64,000 nucleotides of DNA from Rhizobium sp. ZPR4 (GCF_040215725.1 NZ_CP157970.1:124001-188000); one strand, 5' to 3'. Shown: positions 55,001 through 63,545, counted from the stretch's first letter. Made by a program: numbers and translations. The notes: a model not told the origin generated them from the sequence alone.

Positions 55001-55481
55001 TGCGCTGGCAGCCGACACCTATGGTCCGGTCTCGGTGCTGCCGACGCCGGCCTATTTCTACGGCCTGAAGGAAGGCGACGAGCTCTTTGCCGAAATCGAG
55101 AGGGGCAAGACGCTCGTCATCGTCAACCAGGCGATGACGGCGACCGATGAGAAGGGCATGGTAACGGTGTTCTTCGAGCTCAACGGCCAGCCGCGCCGCA
55201 TCAAGGTGCCGGATCGCGCCCATGGCGCGTCTGGCAGTGCTATCCGCCGCAAGGCCGAGACCGGCAATGCCGCGCATGTCGGCGCACCGATGCCAGGCGT
55301 CATCTCCACGGTCTTCGTTTCGCCCGGCCAGGCGATCAAGGCCGGCGATGTGCTCGTTTCCATCGAAGCCATGAAGATGGAGACGGCGCTGCACGCCGAA
55401 AAGGACGGCACGATCTCCGAGGTGCTGGTGCGCGCCGGCGACCAGATCGATGCCAAGGATCTACTGATCCTTTTTGCGTGA
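52023..55481 (+). CDS. pyc: Pyruvate carboxylase
   Basis: A full-length 1,152-residue biotin enzyme that carboxylates pyruvate to oxaloacetate. Residues 1-450 are biotin carboxylase (PISKILVANRSEIAIRVF, the ATP-grasp loop KASWGGGGRGMRV, EVNPRIQVEHTVTE); about 530-880 the carboxyltransferase (TDTTMRDGHQSLLATRMRT, ECWGGATFDVSMRFL, HFHTHDTSGIAAATV); and the C-terminal biotinyl domain has Lys1118 in EAMKMET. It resembles the chromosomal enzyme of Rhizobium etli very closely. The start is TTG 52023 (MPISKILVAN). It is unusual to see this core anaplerotic gene next to conjugation and accessory genes. A small HTH gene follows 29 bp downstream. Confidence 0.96.
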   Translation: MPISKILVANRSEIAIRVFRAANELGIKTVAIWAEEDKLALHRFKADESYQVGRGPHLARDLGPIESYLSIDEIIRVAKLSGADAIHPGYGLLSESPEFVDACDAAGIIFIGPRADTMRQLGNKVAARNLAISVGVPVVPATEPLPEDMTEVAKMAAEIGYPVMLKASWGGGGRGMRVIRSEADLAKEVTEAKREAKAAFGKDEVYLEKLVERARHVESQILGDTHGNVVHLFERDCSVQRRNQKVVERAPAPYLSDAQRQELASHSLKIAKATNYIGAGTVEYLMDADTGKFYFIEVNPRIQVEHTVTEVVTGIDIVKAQIHILDGFAIGTPESGVPRQEDIRLNGHALQCRVTTEDPEHNFIPDYGRITAYRSASGFGIRLDGGTSYTGAIITRYYDPLLVKVTAWAPNPQEAIARMYRALREFRIRGVATNLTFLEAIITHEKFRDNSYTTRFIDSTPELFQQVKRQDRATKLLTYLADVTVNGHPETRGRPAPSPKVAEPVLPYIDSNIPDGTKQLLDKLGPQKFAEWMRGEKRVLMTDTTMRDGHQSLLATRMRTYDIAGVAGTYARALPQLLSLECWGGATFDVSMRFLTEDPWERLSLIREGAPNLLLQMLLRGANGVGYTNYPDNVVKYFVRQAAKGGIDLFRVFDCLNWVENMRVSMDAVAEENKLCEAAICYTGDILNSARPKYDLKYYTDLAVELEKAGAHIIALKDMAGLLKPAAAKVLFKALREATGLPIHFHTHDTSGIAAATVLAAIDAGVDAVDAAMDALSGNTSQPCLGSIVEALKGSERDPGLDPEWIRRISFYWEAVRHQYAAFESDLKGPASEVYLHEMPGGQFTNLKEQARSLGLETRWHQVAQAYADANQMFGDIVKVTPSSKVVGDMALMMVSQDLTVADVENPAKDIAFPDSVVSMLKGDLGQPPFGWPEALQKKALKGDKPYVVRPGSLLAEADLDAERKVIETKLERKVDDFEFASYLMYPKVFTDYALAADTYGPVSVLPTPAYFYGLKEGDELFAEIERGKTLVIVNQAMTATDEKGMVTVFFELNGQPRRIKVPDRAHGASGSAIRRKAETGNAAHVGAPMPGVISTVFVSPGQAIKAGDVLVSIEAMKMETALHAEKDGTISEVLVRAGDQIDAKDLLILFA

Positions 55482-55510
55482 TGAACTAGAAAATTGCCAA
55501 GGAGGCATGA

Positions 55511-55732
55511 ATGTCTGGCAAACATACGAATTTGGACGACATCGAACGAAAGGCCACTGCCCCCGGATTTGGCGATATCTTCAGGCAAAAGCGTGTGTCG
55601 GTCGGCTACGGGATGGATGAGGTCGCGATCATCACCGGGCTGACGACAACGGAGATCCGTGCGGTGGAATGTGGCGGCGACGTGAGCCCGCGAATTATGG
55701 CCCGCCTCAAAAGAGTGTTGAATCTATCATAG
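55511..55732 (+). CDS. Small helix-turn-helix protein behind pyc
   Basis: A 73-residue protein. The region IFRQKRVSVGYGMDEVAIITGLTTTEIRAVECGGDVSPRIMARL (abbreviated) has the spacing of a Cro/C1-type HTH. It has GGAGGC before ATG 55511 and lies 29 bp after pyc, so probably cotranscribed. A role in pyc control is possible but not shown. Confidence 0.6.
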   Translation: MSGKHTNLDDIERKATAPGFGDIFRQKRVSVGYGMDEVAIITGLTTTEIRAVECGGDVSPRIMARLKRVLNLS

Positions 55733-55953
55733 TTGGTCCCACGCTTTGTCACTTGATGCGCAAAAATGCGCTTGCGAGCAGGTGGTGCAAAAGACCCGCT
55801 GGTTGTCAAGAGAGCTGATAGCGGTTCCGCCGGCGCTACTTGTTCGTCGGACACACATGGGAATCGTAATTGCGCCCTCCGCGTTACGGCTACTCGCATA
55901 AGTCAGAAATATGAAGATTGACGCTTATTTACGTTCGGAGGTCATGAGGGCCC

Positions 55954-56700
55954 TTGGTTGATCCCCTACTTTTCTTTGCCGGCATTTTGGCCGGAGGTAT
56001 GAACGCCTTGGCAGGCGGAGGGTCCTTCGTCTCTCTGCCTGCCCTGATGGCCGTGGGAGTCCCGTCGGTTGCCGCAAATGCGACCAGCACATTCGCTCTA
56101 TTTCCGGGAGGGTTGGCGAGCTGTTGGGTCTATAGATACGGTCTGGGAGATATCTGCGGCGTACCCCTTCGGCCGATTGCAATCGCGACATTTTTCGGAG
56201 GGTTGGCAGGGAGCGTCCTCCTCCTCTGGACACCCTCGTCGGTCTTTGAAGGAATCTTGCCCTGGCTGTTGCTTATCGCAACCATCATGCTCGCGATTGG
56301 ACGAAGGATTGGGCCTGCATTGCGAAAGCGATTGCGAGTGAACCTCACCACGATCGTCGGGCTGCAATTTCTGCTGGGAATTTACGGCGGCTATTTCGGC
56401 GGCGCTGTCGGTTTGATGATGATGGCGGCATGGAGCATTTTGGACGACGCGGACATGAAGGCCCTGAATCCGCCAAAGACGCTTATGGTCAGTGCAGCCA
56501 ACGGAATTGCGGTCGTGGTGTTTGTCTTTGCGGGTGCAATTAGTTGGCGAGAGTGCGTGCCGTTGTTGCTCGGAGCCGCTGCCGGTGGATGGATTGGCGC
56601 CCAAATCGGACGCCGGCTGCCTGCGGCAGCGATCCGCTTGGGGACAATCCTGCTTGCGATACTGACGACCGCAATTTTCTTCCTACGGGCATATGGTTGA
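55954..56700 (+). CDS. TauE/SafE-family sulfite/anion permease
   Basis: A 248-residue protein with about eight membrane helices: FFAGILAGGMNALAGGGSFVSLPAL is the typical first motif (A-G-x-x-N-x-x-x-G-G-G), repeated in the second half as GIYGGYFGGAVGLMMMAAW. The family exports or imports sulfonates, sulfite and related anions, but substrates are known for few members. The start is TTG 55954 or thereabouts, since the first residues VDPLLFFAGIL directly begin helix 1. It stands alone between the pyc unit and the traR remnant. Confidence 0.88.
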   Translation: MVDPLLFFAGILAGGMNALAGGGSFVSLPALMAVGVPSVAANATSTFALFPGGLASCWVYRYGLGDICGVPLRPIAIATFFGGLAGSVLLLWTPSSVFEGILPWLLLIATIMLAIGRRIGPALRKRLRVNLTTIVGLQFLLGIYGGYFGGAVGLMMMAAWSILDDADMKALNPPKTLMVSAANGIAVVVFVFAGAISWRECVPLLLGAAAGGWIGAQIGRRLPAAAIRLGTILLAILTTAIFFLRAYG

Positions 56701-56763
56701 ATATGTCATCCTAACGGGCGTGGACGCCGTTTATGGTAGCCCACCCAAAGCGGCCTATGGTCA

Positions 56764-57180
56764 TCATGCCCAGTCCCTTCGGAAGTCTCTGTCTATCTCG
56801 ATCGTCGGCTTGTCGGATGCTAGGGTGAACATCGATAACGCGCCATGGGCGGTCTTGACCGGAATGGTGATGCCGGATCGAATTCTGAAATCTGCCGCGT
56901 CTGCATAGAATGCCCGTTCTGGCGTGGAGAGGCGCGCCCCTTCCTTTTCCCCTGTTCAATTGAAAATACGCTTTATAGATTTCGCGCGATTAACGACCGG
57001 ATCGAGGTCCGTGTAGTTTCGCTCAAAGCGTACCGCCTGCCATTCTGGATCGTGGTTGGAGACTGCCAGCGTATGCCCATGTTGCAGGTTGAGATAAGCA
57101 TAGCCGGCGAATCCAACCTGTTCGGCCAAATCGACAAGCGCGTCCTTCAGGATCTGTGAGTTCATGCCGAACCAATCCAA
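56764..57180 (-). pseudogene. traR: Decayed second traR (no DNA-binding domain)
   Basis: The frame reads MNSQILKDALVDLAEQVGFAGYAYLN and YTDLDPVVNRAKSIKRIFN, then a TGA at 56956-56958 in place of the Trp codon of FTWTGE. It continues in the same frame with [54 protein letters not shown] before ending at 56764. The HTH is absent. So a traR paralogue has one nonsense change and a lost C-terminal third. Its upstream element (57202-57218) matches that of the intact traR. The truncated N-terminal domain is reminiscent of TrlR of octopine Ti plasmids, which blocks TraR, but the stop near residue 75 argues against a stable product. Confidence 0.85.
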
Positions 57181-57201
57181 TTAGTCGGCTAAATAACAGA
57201 T

Positions 57202-57218
57202 AATCGGATTTATGGAAC
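57202..57218 (-). repeat. Conserved upstream element of the traR remnant
   Basis: AATCGGATTTATGGAAC, matching 44301-44318 before the intact traR apart from one T. It supports duplication of traR together with its promoter. Confidence 0.5.
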
Positions 57219-57342
57219 CATCCTGACGATCCAGTGAAAGTTAGATCTCATTTCTGAGAGAAATTGGTACACCGCTTTTGCGATGTTTATCCCTGCTGCT
57301 CAGCGCATCGACAACCAGCCAAGCCACCATCATGGCACAAGC

Positions 57343-58119
57343 CTAGGCGTCAAGAATGGCAACCGCACGCGTCCAGCCCGCGGATGCACCTTCGATCTTC
57401 ACAGGAAAACAGGAAACCAGAAATCCCTTATCGGGCAACTGGTCGAGATTGGCCAATTTCTCAAGATGGCAATAGCCGATCTCGCGGCTCGCCTTGTGCC
57501 CTTCCCAGATGATCGTCGGATCCTGACTTTCGGCATAACGTTTGGCAGTGTGAATGAAAGGCGCATCCCAGCTCCAGGCGTCGGTGCCGGTAACGCGGAT
57601 TCCCCGTTCCAGCAAATAAAGCGTCGCCTCCCGCCCTATGCCACAGCCCATTGCGACGTAGCCGGGTTCGCCATAGGCGGCACCGGCGGCAGTGTTCACC
57701 AGTACGATTTCGAGCGGGCTCAATTGATGCCCTATGCGTTTCAGCTCTGCCTCGACGTCGCTTGAAGTTACCACGTAGCCATCAGGGAAGTGGCGGAAGT
57801 CGAGCTTTATACCCGGCTGAAGACACCATTCGAGCGGCACTTCGTCTATGGCGATCGCTTTCGAGCCACCATCCATTGTCGAATGAAAGTGCCATGGAGC
57901 ATCGAGGTGCGTGCCGTTATGCGTCGTCAAGGTGACCTCCTCGATTGCCCATTCCTGTCCGTCAGGCAGATCAGAAGATTGAAGGCCCGGAAAGAACATC
58001 CGAACATCCTCGGCACCTTGGCTATGGTCACGGTATCGGATCAACGGCTTCATGACCGGCGGGTCCGCCAATGTGTGATTGTCGATAGCGACCGAAATAT
58101 CGATAAGCCTTCTGACCAT
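57343..58119 (-). CDS. Cyclase-family (kynurenine-formamidase-like) hydrolase
   Basis: A 258-residue protein of the metal-dependent cyclase/formamidase superfamily. The hallmark H-x-G-T-H-x-D-x-P-x-H reads THNGTHLDAPWHF near residues 66-78; EIVLVNTAAGAA and GIGREATLYLLERGIRVTGTDAWSWD also fit. Members hydrolyse N-formylkynurenine, isatin or other amides and lactams; which one applies here is unknown. It lies 32 bp behind the MarR gene and is cotranscribed with it, so its expression probably rises with the same inducer that releases the RND pump. Confidence 0.87.
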   Translation of the reverse strand: MVRRLIDISVAIDNHTLADPPVMKPLIRYRDHSQGAEDVRMFFPGLQSSDLPDGQEWAIEEVTLTTHNGTHLDAPWHFHSTMDGGSKAIAIDEVPLEWCLQPGIKLDFRHFPDGYVVTSSDVEAELKRIGHQLSPLEIVLVNTAAGAAYGEPGYVAMGCGIGREATLYLLERGIRVTGTDAWSWDAPFIHTAKRYAESQDPTIIWEGHKASREIGYCHLEKLANLDQLPDKGFLVSCFPVKIEGASAGWTRAVAILDA

Positions 58120-58151
58120 ATTCAGTTTGTCAATTCTACTCAGCTTTCAAT

Positions 58152-58628
58152 CTAGGCCCGCCTGTCATCGTCGATCTTGTCAACTTTGAATGCTAGATTG
58201 GCAATCCCCTCAAGGTACGCATGGATTGTATCAAGCTCTTCGTTCGAAAACCTGTCGGTTACATGATAATACTGCGTTTGCAACTTTCGCAAATGATTGA
58301 TGGGTTCGCGAGCGGCCTCCTCGTTAAGGGTGATACAGACGCCCCGGCGATCCCGCGGATTTGGTGCGCGCCGTATATAACCGGCTTTTTCCAATCGATC
58401 GAGCAACGCCGTTCCAGAACCAGACGTCAGCCCAAGGTAGGAGTTAATTTCCGTCGGGCTGATTGGTCTGGGGTCAAGCAAGAGCAGCGCAATGCAACTC
58501 AAATCCGTTGGATGTAGGTGCTGTTCGCGCGCAGTTTGGGCAAAAGCCTCCTCTATTTTGCGTGCCATTTTCTGTAACGCAGTTCCGACGCGCAGGAATT
58601 TTTCCTTTCGCTCGAAGATGTCGTGCAT
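58152..58628 (-). CDS. MarR-family repressor of the RND pump
   Basis: A 158-residue winged-helix regulator: SCIALLLLDPRPISPTEINSYLGLTSGSGTALLDRLEKAGYIRR covers the recognition helix (shown shortened elsewhere), with the wing NPRDRRGVCITLNEE. ATG 58628 has GAGGTGAACGCG before it. It is divergent from the efflux operon over an intergenic region with the palindromes at 58645-58679. It should repress both directions and release on binding a small aromatic or toxic compound, the usual MarR ligands. Confidence 0.9.
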   Translation of the reverse strand: MHDIFERKEKFLRVGTALQKMARKIEEAFAQTAREQHLHPTDLSCIALLLLDPRPISPTEINSYLGLTSGSGTALLDRLEKAGYIRRAPNPRDRRGVCITLNEEAAREPINHLRKLQTQYYHVTDRFSNEELDTIHAYLEGIANLAFKVDKIDDDRRA

Positions 58629-58644
58629 CGCGTTCACCTCATTA

Positions 58645-58679
58645 TATCTTGACAATCAAGTTAATTTATGATCAAGATA
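58645..58679. promoter_or_regulatory. Probable MarR operator
   Basis: TATCTTGA (58645-58652) and TCAAGATA (58672-58679) form an outer inverted repeat, and CTTGA-CAA-TCAAG (58648-58660) an inner one. They lie between marR and the divergent RND operon in an A/T-rich promoter-like stretch. Confidence 0.6.
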
Positions 58680-58785
58680 CATGGCGCCGCAACTTTATGC
58701 AAGCGACCTCATTGGCATCTGCCTCACCGGTCGCAGCGGCACCTGGAAACTCATAGGCTTCGGCCTCAAAGGATCTCTGCGTAAT

Positions 58786-59955
58786 ATGCCCCGGTTGAGA
58801 ACGACATATGCTGCCGCCACCTTATGCATGGTTATGCTCGGCGCATGTACGGAGCAGTCAGCATCCCAAAAGCCGCCCACGCCGGAGCCGAGTGTTGCTG
58901 TCGTCGAGGTGAAGCCAGAAAGGCTGCCCGTCGTTAGCGAGCTTCCGGGCCGGATATCGCCGATGATGACCGCAGCGATCAGACCGCGCGTCACGGGAAT
59001 TGTCCTTAAGCGGGTCTTTGAGCAAGGCTCTACGGTCAGGGTGGGTGACGTCCTTTATGTACTCGATCAGGAACCGTTCAAAGCCAAGGTGCGATCGGCG
59101 CAGGCGACACTCGATTCCGCCAACGCCGCGCAACAGCTCGCTTCCGTGAAGGCAGTCCGCCAGCAGGAGTTGCGCAAGAACAACGTGACCAGCGCCGAGG
59201 ATGCGGAAAGCGCCGTGGCCGCCCTGTCGCAGAGCGATGCGGATGTCGAACGCGCCGAGGCGGATTTGCAGACAGCTCAACTCGACCTTCAATATACGGA
59301 GGTACGGTCTCCAATTTCCGGCCGCATCGGTCGTGCGCTTGTGACGGAAGGGGCTCTCGTTTCTCCGACTTCCGATGTCATGGCTACCGTCGCGCAAATC
59401 GATCCGGTCTATGCCGACTTCAGTCAGCCTGCAGACAAGCTCATTGCATTGAAGAATGCTGTTGCCCAAGGGCAGTTGAATGCCGATCCCTCGCAAAATG
59501 TGCCGATGAAGCTCACTGCGGAATCGGGCAAGGTCTACACTCACGACGGCAAGCTGCTGTTCTCGGAGGCTTCGGTCAATTCTGCAACCGGACAGGTGAT
59601 CCTGCGCGGCGAGTTCCCCAATCCCAGCATGGATCTGCTACCGGGTATGTATGTCCGGGGAAGAATCGAGCAAGCGTCTCTCAACAAGGCGCTCGCGGTT
59701 CCCCAACAGGCCGTCCAGCACAACACCGCGGGCAAGGCACAACTCTTTGTGGTTGACGGCGAAAACAAAATTGAAGTGCGCGACGTGACGGTCGGCTGGG
59801 CCGTCGATGGGCGCTGGGTGATCATCAATGGACTGAACGGAGGCGAGGAGGTCGTGGTCGAAGGCTTCCAGAAGATCACACCAGGCGCAAAAGTAAAGAC
59901 TGCACCTTGGGTCGCCCCCCAAATGTCACGAGGCTTGCAGCAGGCGAAGGGGTAA
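58786..59955 (+). CDS. RND efflux pump periplasmic adaptor
   Basis: A 389-residue membrane-fusion protein. The N-terminus MPRLRTTYAAATLCMVMLGAC is a lipoprotein signal with the lipobox LGAC. The barrel-sandwich, alpha-hairpin (AKVRSAQATLDSANAAQQLA) and beta-barrel regions follow the AcrA/MexA order (ELPGRISPMMTAAIRPRVTGIV, TEVRSPISGRIGRALVTEGALV, LLPGMYVRGRI). It links the inner-membrane pump to an outer-membrane channel, whose gene is not in this window. The start is ATG 58786; the frame is open for 35 codons more, without a signal-like start. Three bp separate it from the pump gene. Confidence 0.92.
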   Translation: MPRLRTTYAAATLCMVMLGACTEQSASQKPPTPEPSVAVVEVKPERLPVVSELPGRISPMMTAAIRPRVTGIVLKRVFEQGSTVRVGDVLYVLDQEPFKAKVRSAQATLDSANAAQQLASVKAVRQQELRKNNVTSAEDAESAVAALSQSDADVERAEADLQTAQLDLQYTEVRSPISGRIGRALVTEGALVSPTSDVMATVAQIDPVYADFSQPADKLIALKNAVAQGQLNADPSQNVPMKLTAESGKVYTHDGKLLFSEASVNSATGQVILRGEFPNPSMDLLPGMYVRGRIEQASLNKALAVPQQAVQHNTAGKAQLFVVDGENKIEVRDVTVGWAVDGRWVIINGLNGGEEVVVEGFQKITPGAKVKTAPWVAPQMSRGLQQAKG

Positions 59956-59958
59956 TCC

Positions 59959-62900
59959 ATGCCGTCATTTTTTATCGACCGCCCCATCTTCGCGTGGGTG
60001 ATCGCGATTGCGATCATGCTTGGTGGCGCGATCTCCGTCGCCTTGTTGCCGATCTCGCAGTATCCACGTGTCGCCCCGCCTCAGATCAAGATCTCGGCGA
60101 CATATCCCGGCGCTTCCCCCGCGGACACCTATGAGGGCGTCACCCGGCTGATCGAGGAGGAGCTGAACGGCATACCGGGTATGCTGTACTACGAGTCGAC
60201 CTCCGACGCGGCGGGCGCGATCAGCATCACCACGACATTCAAACCCGGTTCCGACGCCGAGGCTGCCGCTGTCGAAGTGCAAAACCGCGTGCGCAGGGTC
60301 GAATCCCGACTGCCATCCGCCATCGTCCAGCAAGGCATTAACGTGGAGGCCGCCGGCGGCGGTACACTGCTGCTCGTCGCCCTCACTTCGAAAACCGGTG
60401 CGACCGACGGCCTCACGCTCGGCGACTATATGAGCCGCAACGTCGTCAACGAACTCCGGCGCGTTCCGGGCGTCGCCAATGCGCAGCTCTTCGGCAGCGA
60501 GCGCGCCATGCGCATCTGGGTCGATCCGGACAAATTGCTAGGCTTCAACCTAACACCGGTCGATATCACCAATGCCGTCAGAGAGCAGAACGCTCAAGTC
60601 GCGGCCGGGCGAATTGGCGCAGCACCCAGCCCGGACCAGCGCACCACAACCTCGTTGCTGATAAAGGGGCAGCTCGCAACGCCGGACGCATTCGGCGATA
60701 TCGTGCTGAGGGCGCAACCTGACGGTTCGACCGTCCGGCTTCGCGATGTCGCCCGAATCGAGGTCGGCGCGGAAAACTACAATACATCGACGCGGATCAA
60801 CGGAAGACCGGCGGCCGGAGTGTCGATCGAACTGGCGGCAGGCGCCAACGCATTGACCACAGCACAGGCCATCCGCGAGCGCATGAATGATCTTGCAACG
60901 TCGTTCCCGCAGGACATCGAATATTCCATTCCCTACGACACAACTCCGTTCATCACGATCTCGATCGAAAAAGTCCTATACACGCTGCTGGAAGCGGTTG
61001 TGCTCGTCTTCGTCGTGATGTTCCTGTTTCTCCAGAATATCCGCTACACGCTCATCCCGACCCTCGTCGTGCCCATAGCCTTGCTCGGTGCTTGCGGCAT
61101 CATGCTTGTCCTCGGCTTTTCGATCAATGTGCTCACGATGTTCGGCATGGTGCTTGCGATCGGCATCCTAGTCGACGATGCAATCGTCGTCGTCGAAAAC
61201 GTCGAGCGCATCATGGCGGAGGAAGGCCTTTCGCCCAAAGAAGCGACGCGAAAGGCAATGAGCCAGATTACCGGAGCGGTCATCGGTATCACGCTGGTTT
61301 TGACCTCGGTTTTCATCCCGATGGCCTTCTTCCCCGGTGCGGTCGGCGTTATCTACCAGCAATTCTCACTGACGATGGTCGCCGCCATCCTGTTTTCCGC
61401 TTTTCTTGCTCTCTCGTTGACGCCGGCACTCTGCGCCACCATTCTCAAGCCCGTGGAGAAGGGCCATGCGCATACCAAGAAAGGCTTCTTCGGTTGGTTT
61501 AATCGGTCTTTCGATACAGGCTCCCGCCAGTATGCGGGCTTCGTTGGCAAGCTTGTGCGAAGCAGCGGGCGTGTGATGGTGGTTTACTTGCTGGTGGCAG
61601 GTGTGACGGCCTATCTCTTCCTCCGCCTGCCATCCGACTTTCTGCCCATCGAGGACCAGGGCACCTTGCTGGCACAGGTTCAAGCCCCGGCAGACGCCAC
61701 GTCCGCAAGAACGGCGGAATCCATTCAGCAGGTCGAGCAGATCGTCATGGCTAGTCCGGCGGTCAATCGCGTTGTGACAATCAATGGATATAGCTTCGCT
61801 GGCGCCGGGGAGAATGCTGGCTTGGGATTCATCACACTCAAGAACTGGAGCGAACGCTCCGCCGAACAGGCGTCGCCTCTTCTGGCTCGAGCTCTCACCG
61901 GAGGCTTCCAGATAATCAAGGACGCTATCGCCTATGCGGTAACGCCGCCGTCAATTCCCGGGCTGGGCACGACCAACGGTTTCACCTTCAGACTCCAGGA
62001 TCGGTCCAACAAGGGGGTGGAAGCGCTGAACGCCGCCCGCGATCAGGTACTCGCCGAGGCGAGAAAGAGCTCCATTCTTTCCGGCGTTCGCGTCGACGGC
62101 CTTGCCGACGCGCCGCAGATGGTGCTGAATATCGACCGCGAGAAGGCGAATACCTACGGGGTGACCTATGAGGACATCAACCGGACGATCGCGGTCAATC
62201 TTGGCTCCTCTTACGTCAACGATTTCCCCAATACCGGGCGCATGCAGCGCGTCACTGTGCAGGCGGACGCCGACAAGCGAGGCGATATCCGGAACGTCCT
62301 GAACATGGGCGTACGCAATACCAATGGCGAGATGGTTCCCATTTCCGCTTTTGCCAGATACGAATGGACGAAGGGCCCGACCCAGTTGGTTGGTTACAAC
62401 GGCTTCCCGACCATTCGCATCAGCGGACAGGCGGCCCCCGGTCGTTCCTCGGGCGATGCCATTGCCGAAATGGAGCGGATCGCCTCGGGCCTGCCCGCCG
62501 GCTTCGGATATGAGTGGACCGGGCAGACCCTGCAGGAAATCCAATCCGGTTCGCAGGTGCCGATGCTTCTCGGCCTTTCATGCCTGCTGGTTTTCCTGTG
62601 CCTGGCGGCACTCTATGAAAGCTGGTCCATCCCGATCTCGGTCATGATGGTTGTCCCGCTGGGCATCGTCGGCTCCGTCGCCGCCGTGACGCTACGAGAC
62701 ATGCCCAATGATGTCTACTTCAAGGTGGGCTTGATCACGGTCATGGGCCTCTCGGCGAAGAACGCAATTCTGATCATCGAATTTGCCAAGGATTTGAGAG
62801 CGTCCGGAAAGAGCCTGATCGATGCGACCATCGAGGCGGCCTATCTGCGCCTGCGCCCCATCCTGATGACCTCTTTCGCTTTCATTCTAGGTGTTGTCCC

Positions 62901-63084
62901 GCTAGTCGTGGCCAGCGGTGCGGGATCGGCAAGCCAGCGCGCGATTGGCACTGGCGTAATGGGAGGGATGATAACGGCCACCGTATTGGCAGTGTTCTTC
63001 GTGCCCGTTTTCTTCGTATTCGTCATGAAGCTGGTGCAGCCCCGCCCAATTGAAAAGCAGACAGTGGAAGCGAGCATGCCTTAG
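59959..63084 (+). CDS. RND multidrug efflux transporter (HAE1 type)
   Basis: A 1,041-residue inner-membrane pump of the AcrB/MexB type with twelve membrane helices and two large periplasmic loops. FFIDRPIFAWVIAIAIMLGG is helix 1; helix 4 holds the proton-relay pair Asp406-Asp407 in GILVDDAIVVVENV; and helix 10 the Lys934 in SAKNAILIIEFAKDL. Substrates are probably hydrophobic drugs or aromatic compounds. It is cotranscribed with the adaptor and controlled by the divergent MarR. The combination with a cyclase-family hydrolase in the opposite direction hints at detoxification of a plant or microbial aromatic compound. Confidence 0.94.
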   Translation: MPSFFIDRPIFAWVIAIAIMLGGAISVALLPISQYPRVAPPQIKISATYPGASPADTYEGVTRLIEEELNGIPGMLYYESTSDAAGAISITTTFKPGSDAEAAAVEVQNRVRRVESRLPSAIVQQGINVEAAGGGTLLLVALTSKTGATDGLTLGDYMSRNVVNELRRVPGVANAQLFGSERAMRIWVDPDKLLGFNLTPVDITNAVREQNAQVAAGRIGAAPSPDQRTTTSLLIKGQLATPDAFGDIVLRAQPDGSTVRLRDVARIEVGAENYNTSTRINGRPAAGVSIELAAGANALTTAQAIRERMNDLATSFPQDIEYSIPYDTTPFITISIEKVLYTLLEAVVLVFVVMFLFLQNIRYTLIPTLVVPIALLGACGIMLVLGFSINVLTMFGMVLAIGILVDDAIVVVENVERIMAEEGLSPKEATRKAMSQITGAVIGITLVLTSVFIPMAFFPGAVGVIYQQFSLTMVAAILFSAFLALSLTPALCATILKPVEKGHAHTKKGFFGWFNRSFDTGSRQYAGFVGKLVRSSGRVMVVYLLVAGVTAYLFLRLPSDFLPIEDQGTLLAQVQAPADATSARTAESIQQVEQIVMASPAVNRVVTINGYSFAGAGENAGLGFITLKNWSERSAEQASPLLARALTGGFQIIKDAIAYAVTPPSIPGLGTTNGFTFRLQDRSNKGVEALNAARDQVLAEARKSSILSGVRVDGLADAPQMVLNIDREKANTYGVTYEDINRTIAVNLGSSYVNDFPNTGRMQRVTVQADADKRGDIRNVLNMGVRNTNGEMVPISAFARYEWTKGPTQLVGYNGFPTIRISGQAAPGRSSGDAIAEMERIASGLPAGFGYEWTGQTLQEIQSGSQVPMLLGLSCLLVFLCLAALYESWSIPISVMMVVPLGIVGSVAAVTLRDMPNDVYFKVGLITVMGLSAKNAILIIEFAKDLRASGKSLIDATIEAAYLRLRPILMTSFAFILGVVPLVVASGAGSASQRAIGTGVMGGMITATVLAVFFVPVFFVFVMKLVQPRPIEKQTVEASMP

Positions 63085-63149
63085 CACGCTTGCTTCCTGC
63101 ATTTGCAATGGAATTCAGCTGACATCGGGCTGGCGGCTAAATGCTTGGC

Positions 63150-63545
63150 GCACAGCATGATGGCCGTCGCCACCTATTGCCGGCAATGGCGGCCCCAAAG
63201 GCTCCGTGCTGGGCGGTGCCGAGTTGGCGGCCTCCTCCTATTCCCAACACCCCGACGAGGCAATCGATTTTGTGTATTGGGTGGCGAGTTCCGACGTCCA
63301 GAAATGCCTCTACGCCGCATCCGGCGGCCTGGGAGGATAATGCCGTCAACGCTGCAGCAGCGGATTTCTGTAGCGCAACGCGGGCAACTTACAATGTCGG
63401 TGGAGTACGCCCGAGACACGATGGCTATATAGGCTTTCAGCAGGAGGCGTCTGACCGCGTCAACGCCGGAATAGTCGGCAACGAGGCAGCATCGGCCGTC
63501 ATTGCCGGTCTCAACGCACTTTTCCGAAAAAGCTTCAGAGATTAA
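63150..63545 (+). pseudogene. C-terminal remnant of a sugar ABC-transporter binding protein
   Basis: The segment PPIAGNGGPKGSVLGGAELAASSY, then DEAIDFVYWVASSDVQKCLYA reads in one frame (to about 63330) and continues in another with WEDNAVNAAAADF, RPRHDGYIGFQQEASDRVNAGI and IAGLNALFRKSF. These are the C-terminal parts of a family 1 extracellular solute-binding protein. There is at least one frameshift, no N-terminal half, and no permease genes nearby, so this is a decayed fragment. It fills most of the gap 63085-63646. Confidence 0.6.

Noticed and set aside
52005-55394. A 1,129-codon open frame on the minus strand opposite pyruvate carboxylase
   Set aside because: It mirrors the carboxylase codon structure; the translated product is rich in Arg, His and Asp-Gly without domains, a usual shadow of a G/C-rich gene with strong codon bias.
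56693-57159. Rightward frames across the traR remnant
   Set aside because: They are antisense shadows of the decayed traR; the TraR similarity is clearly on the minus strand.
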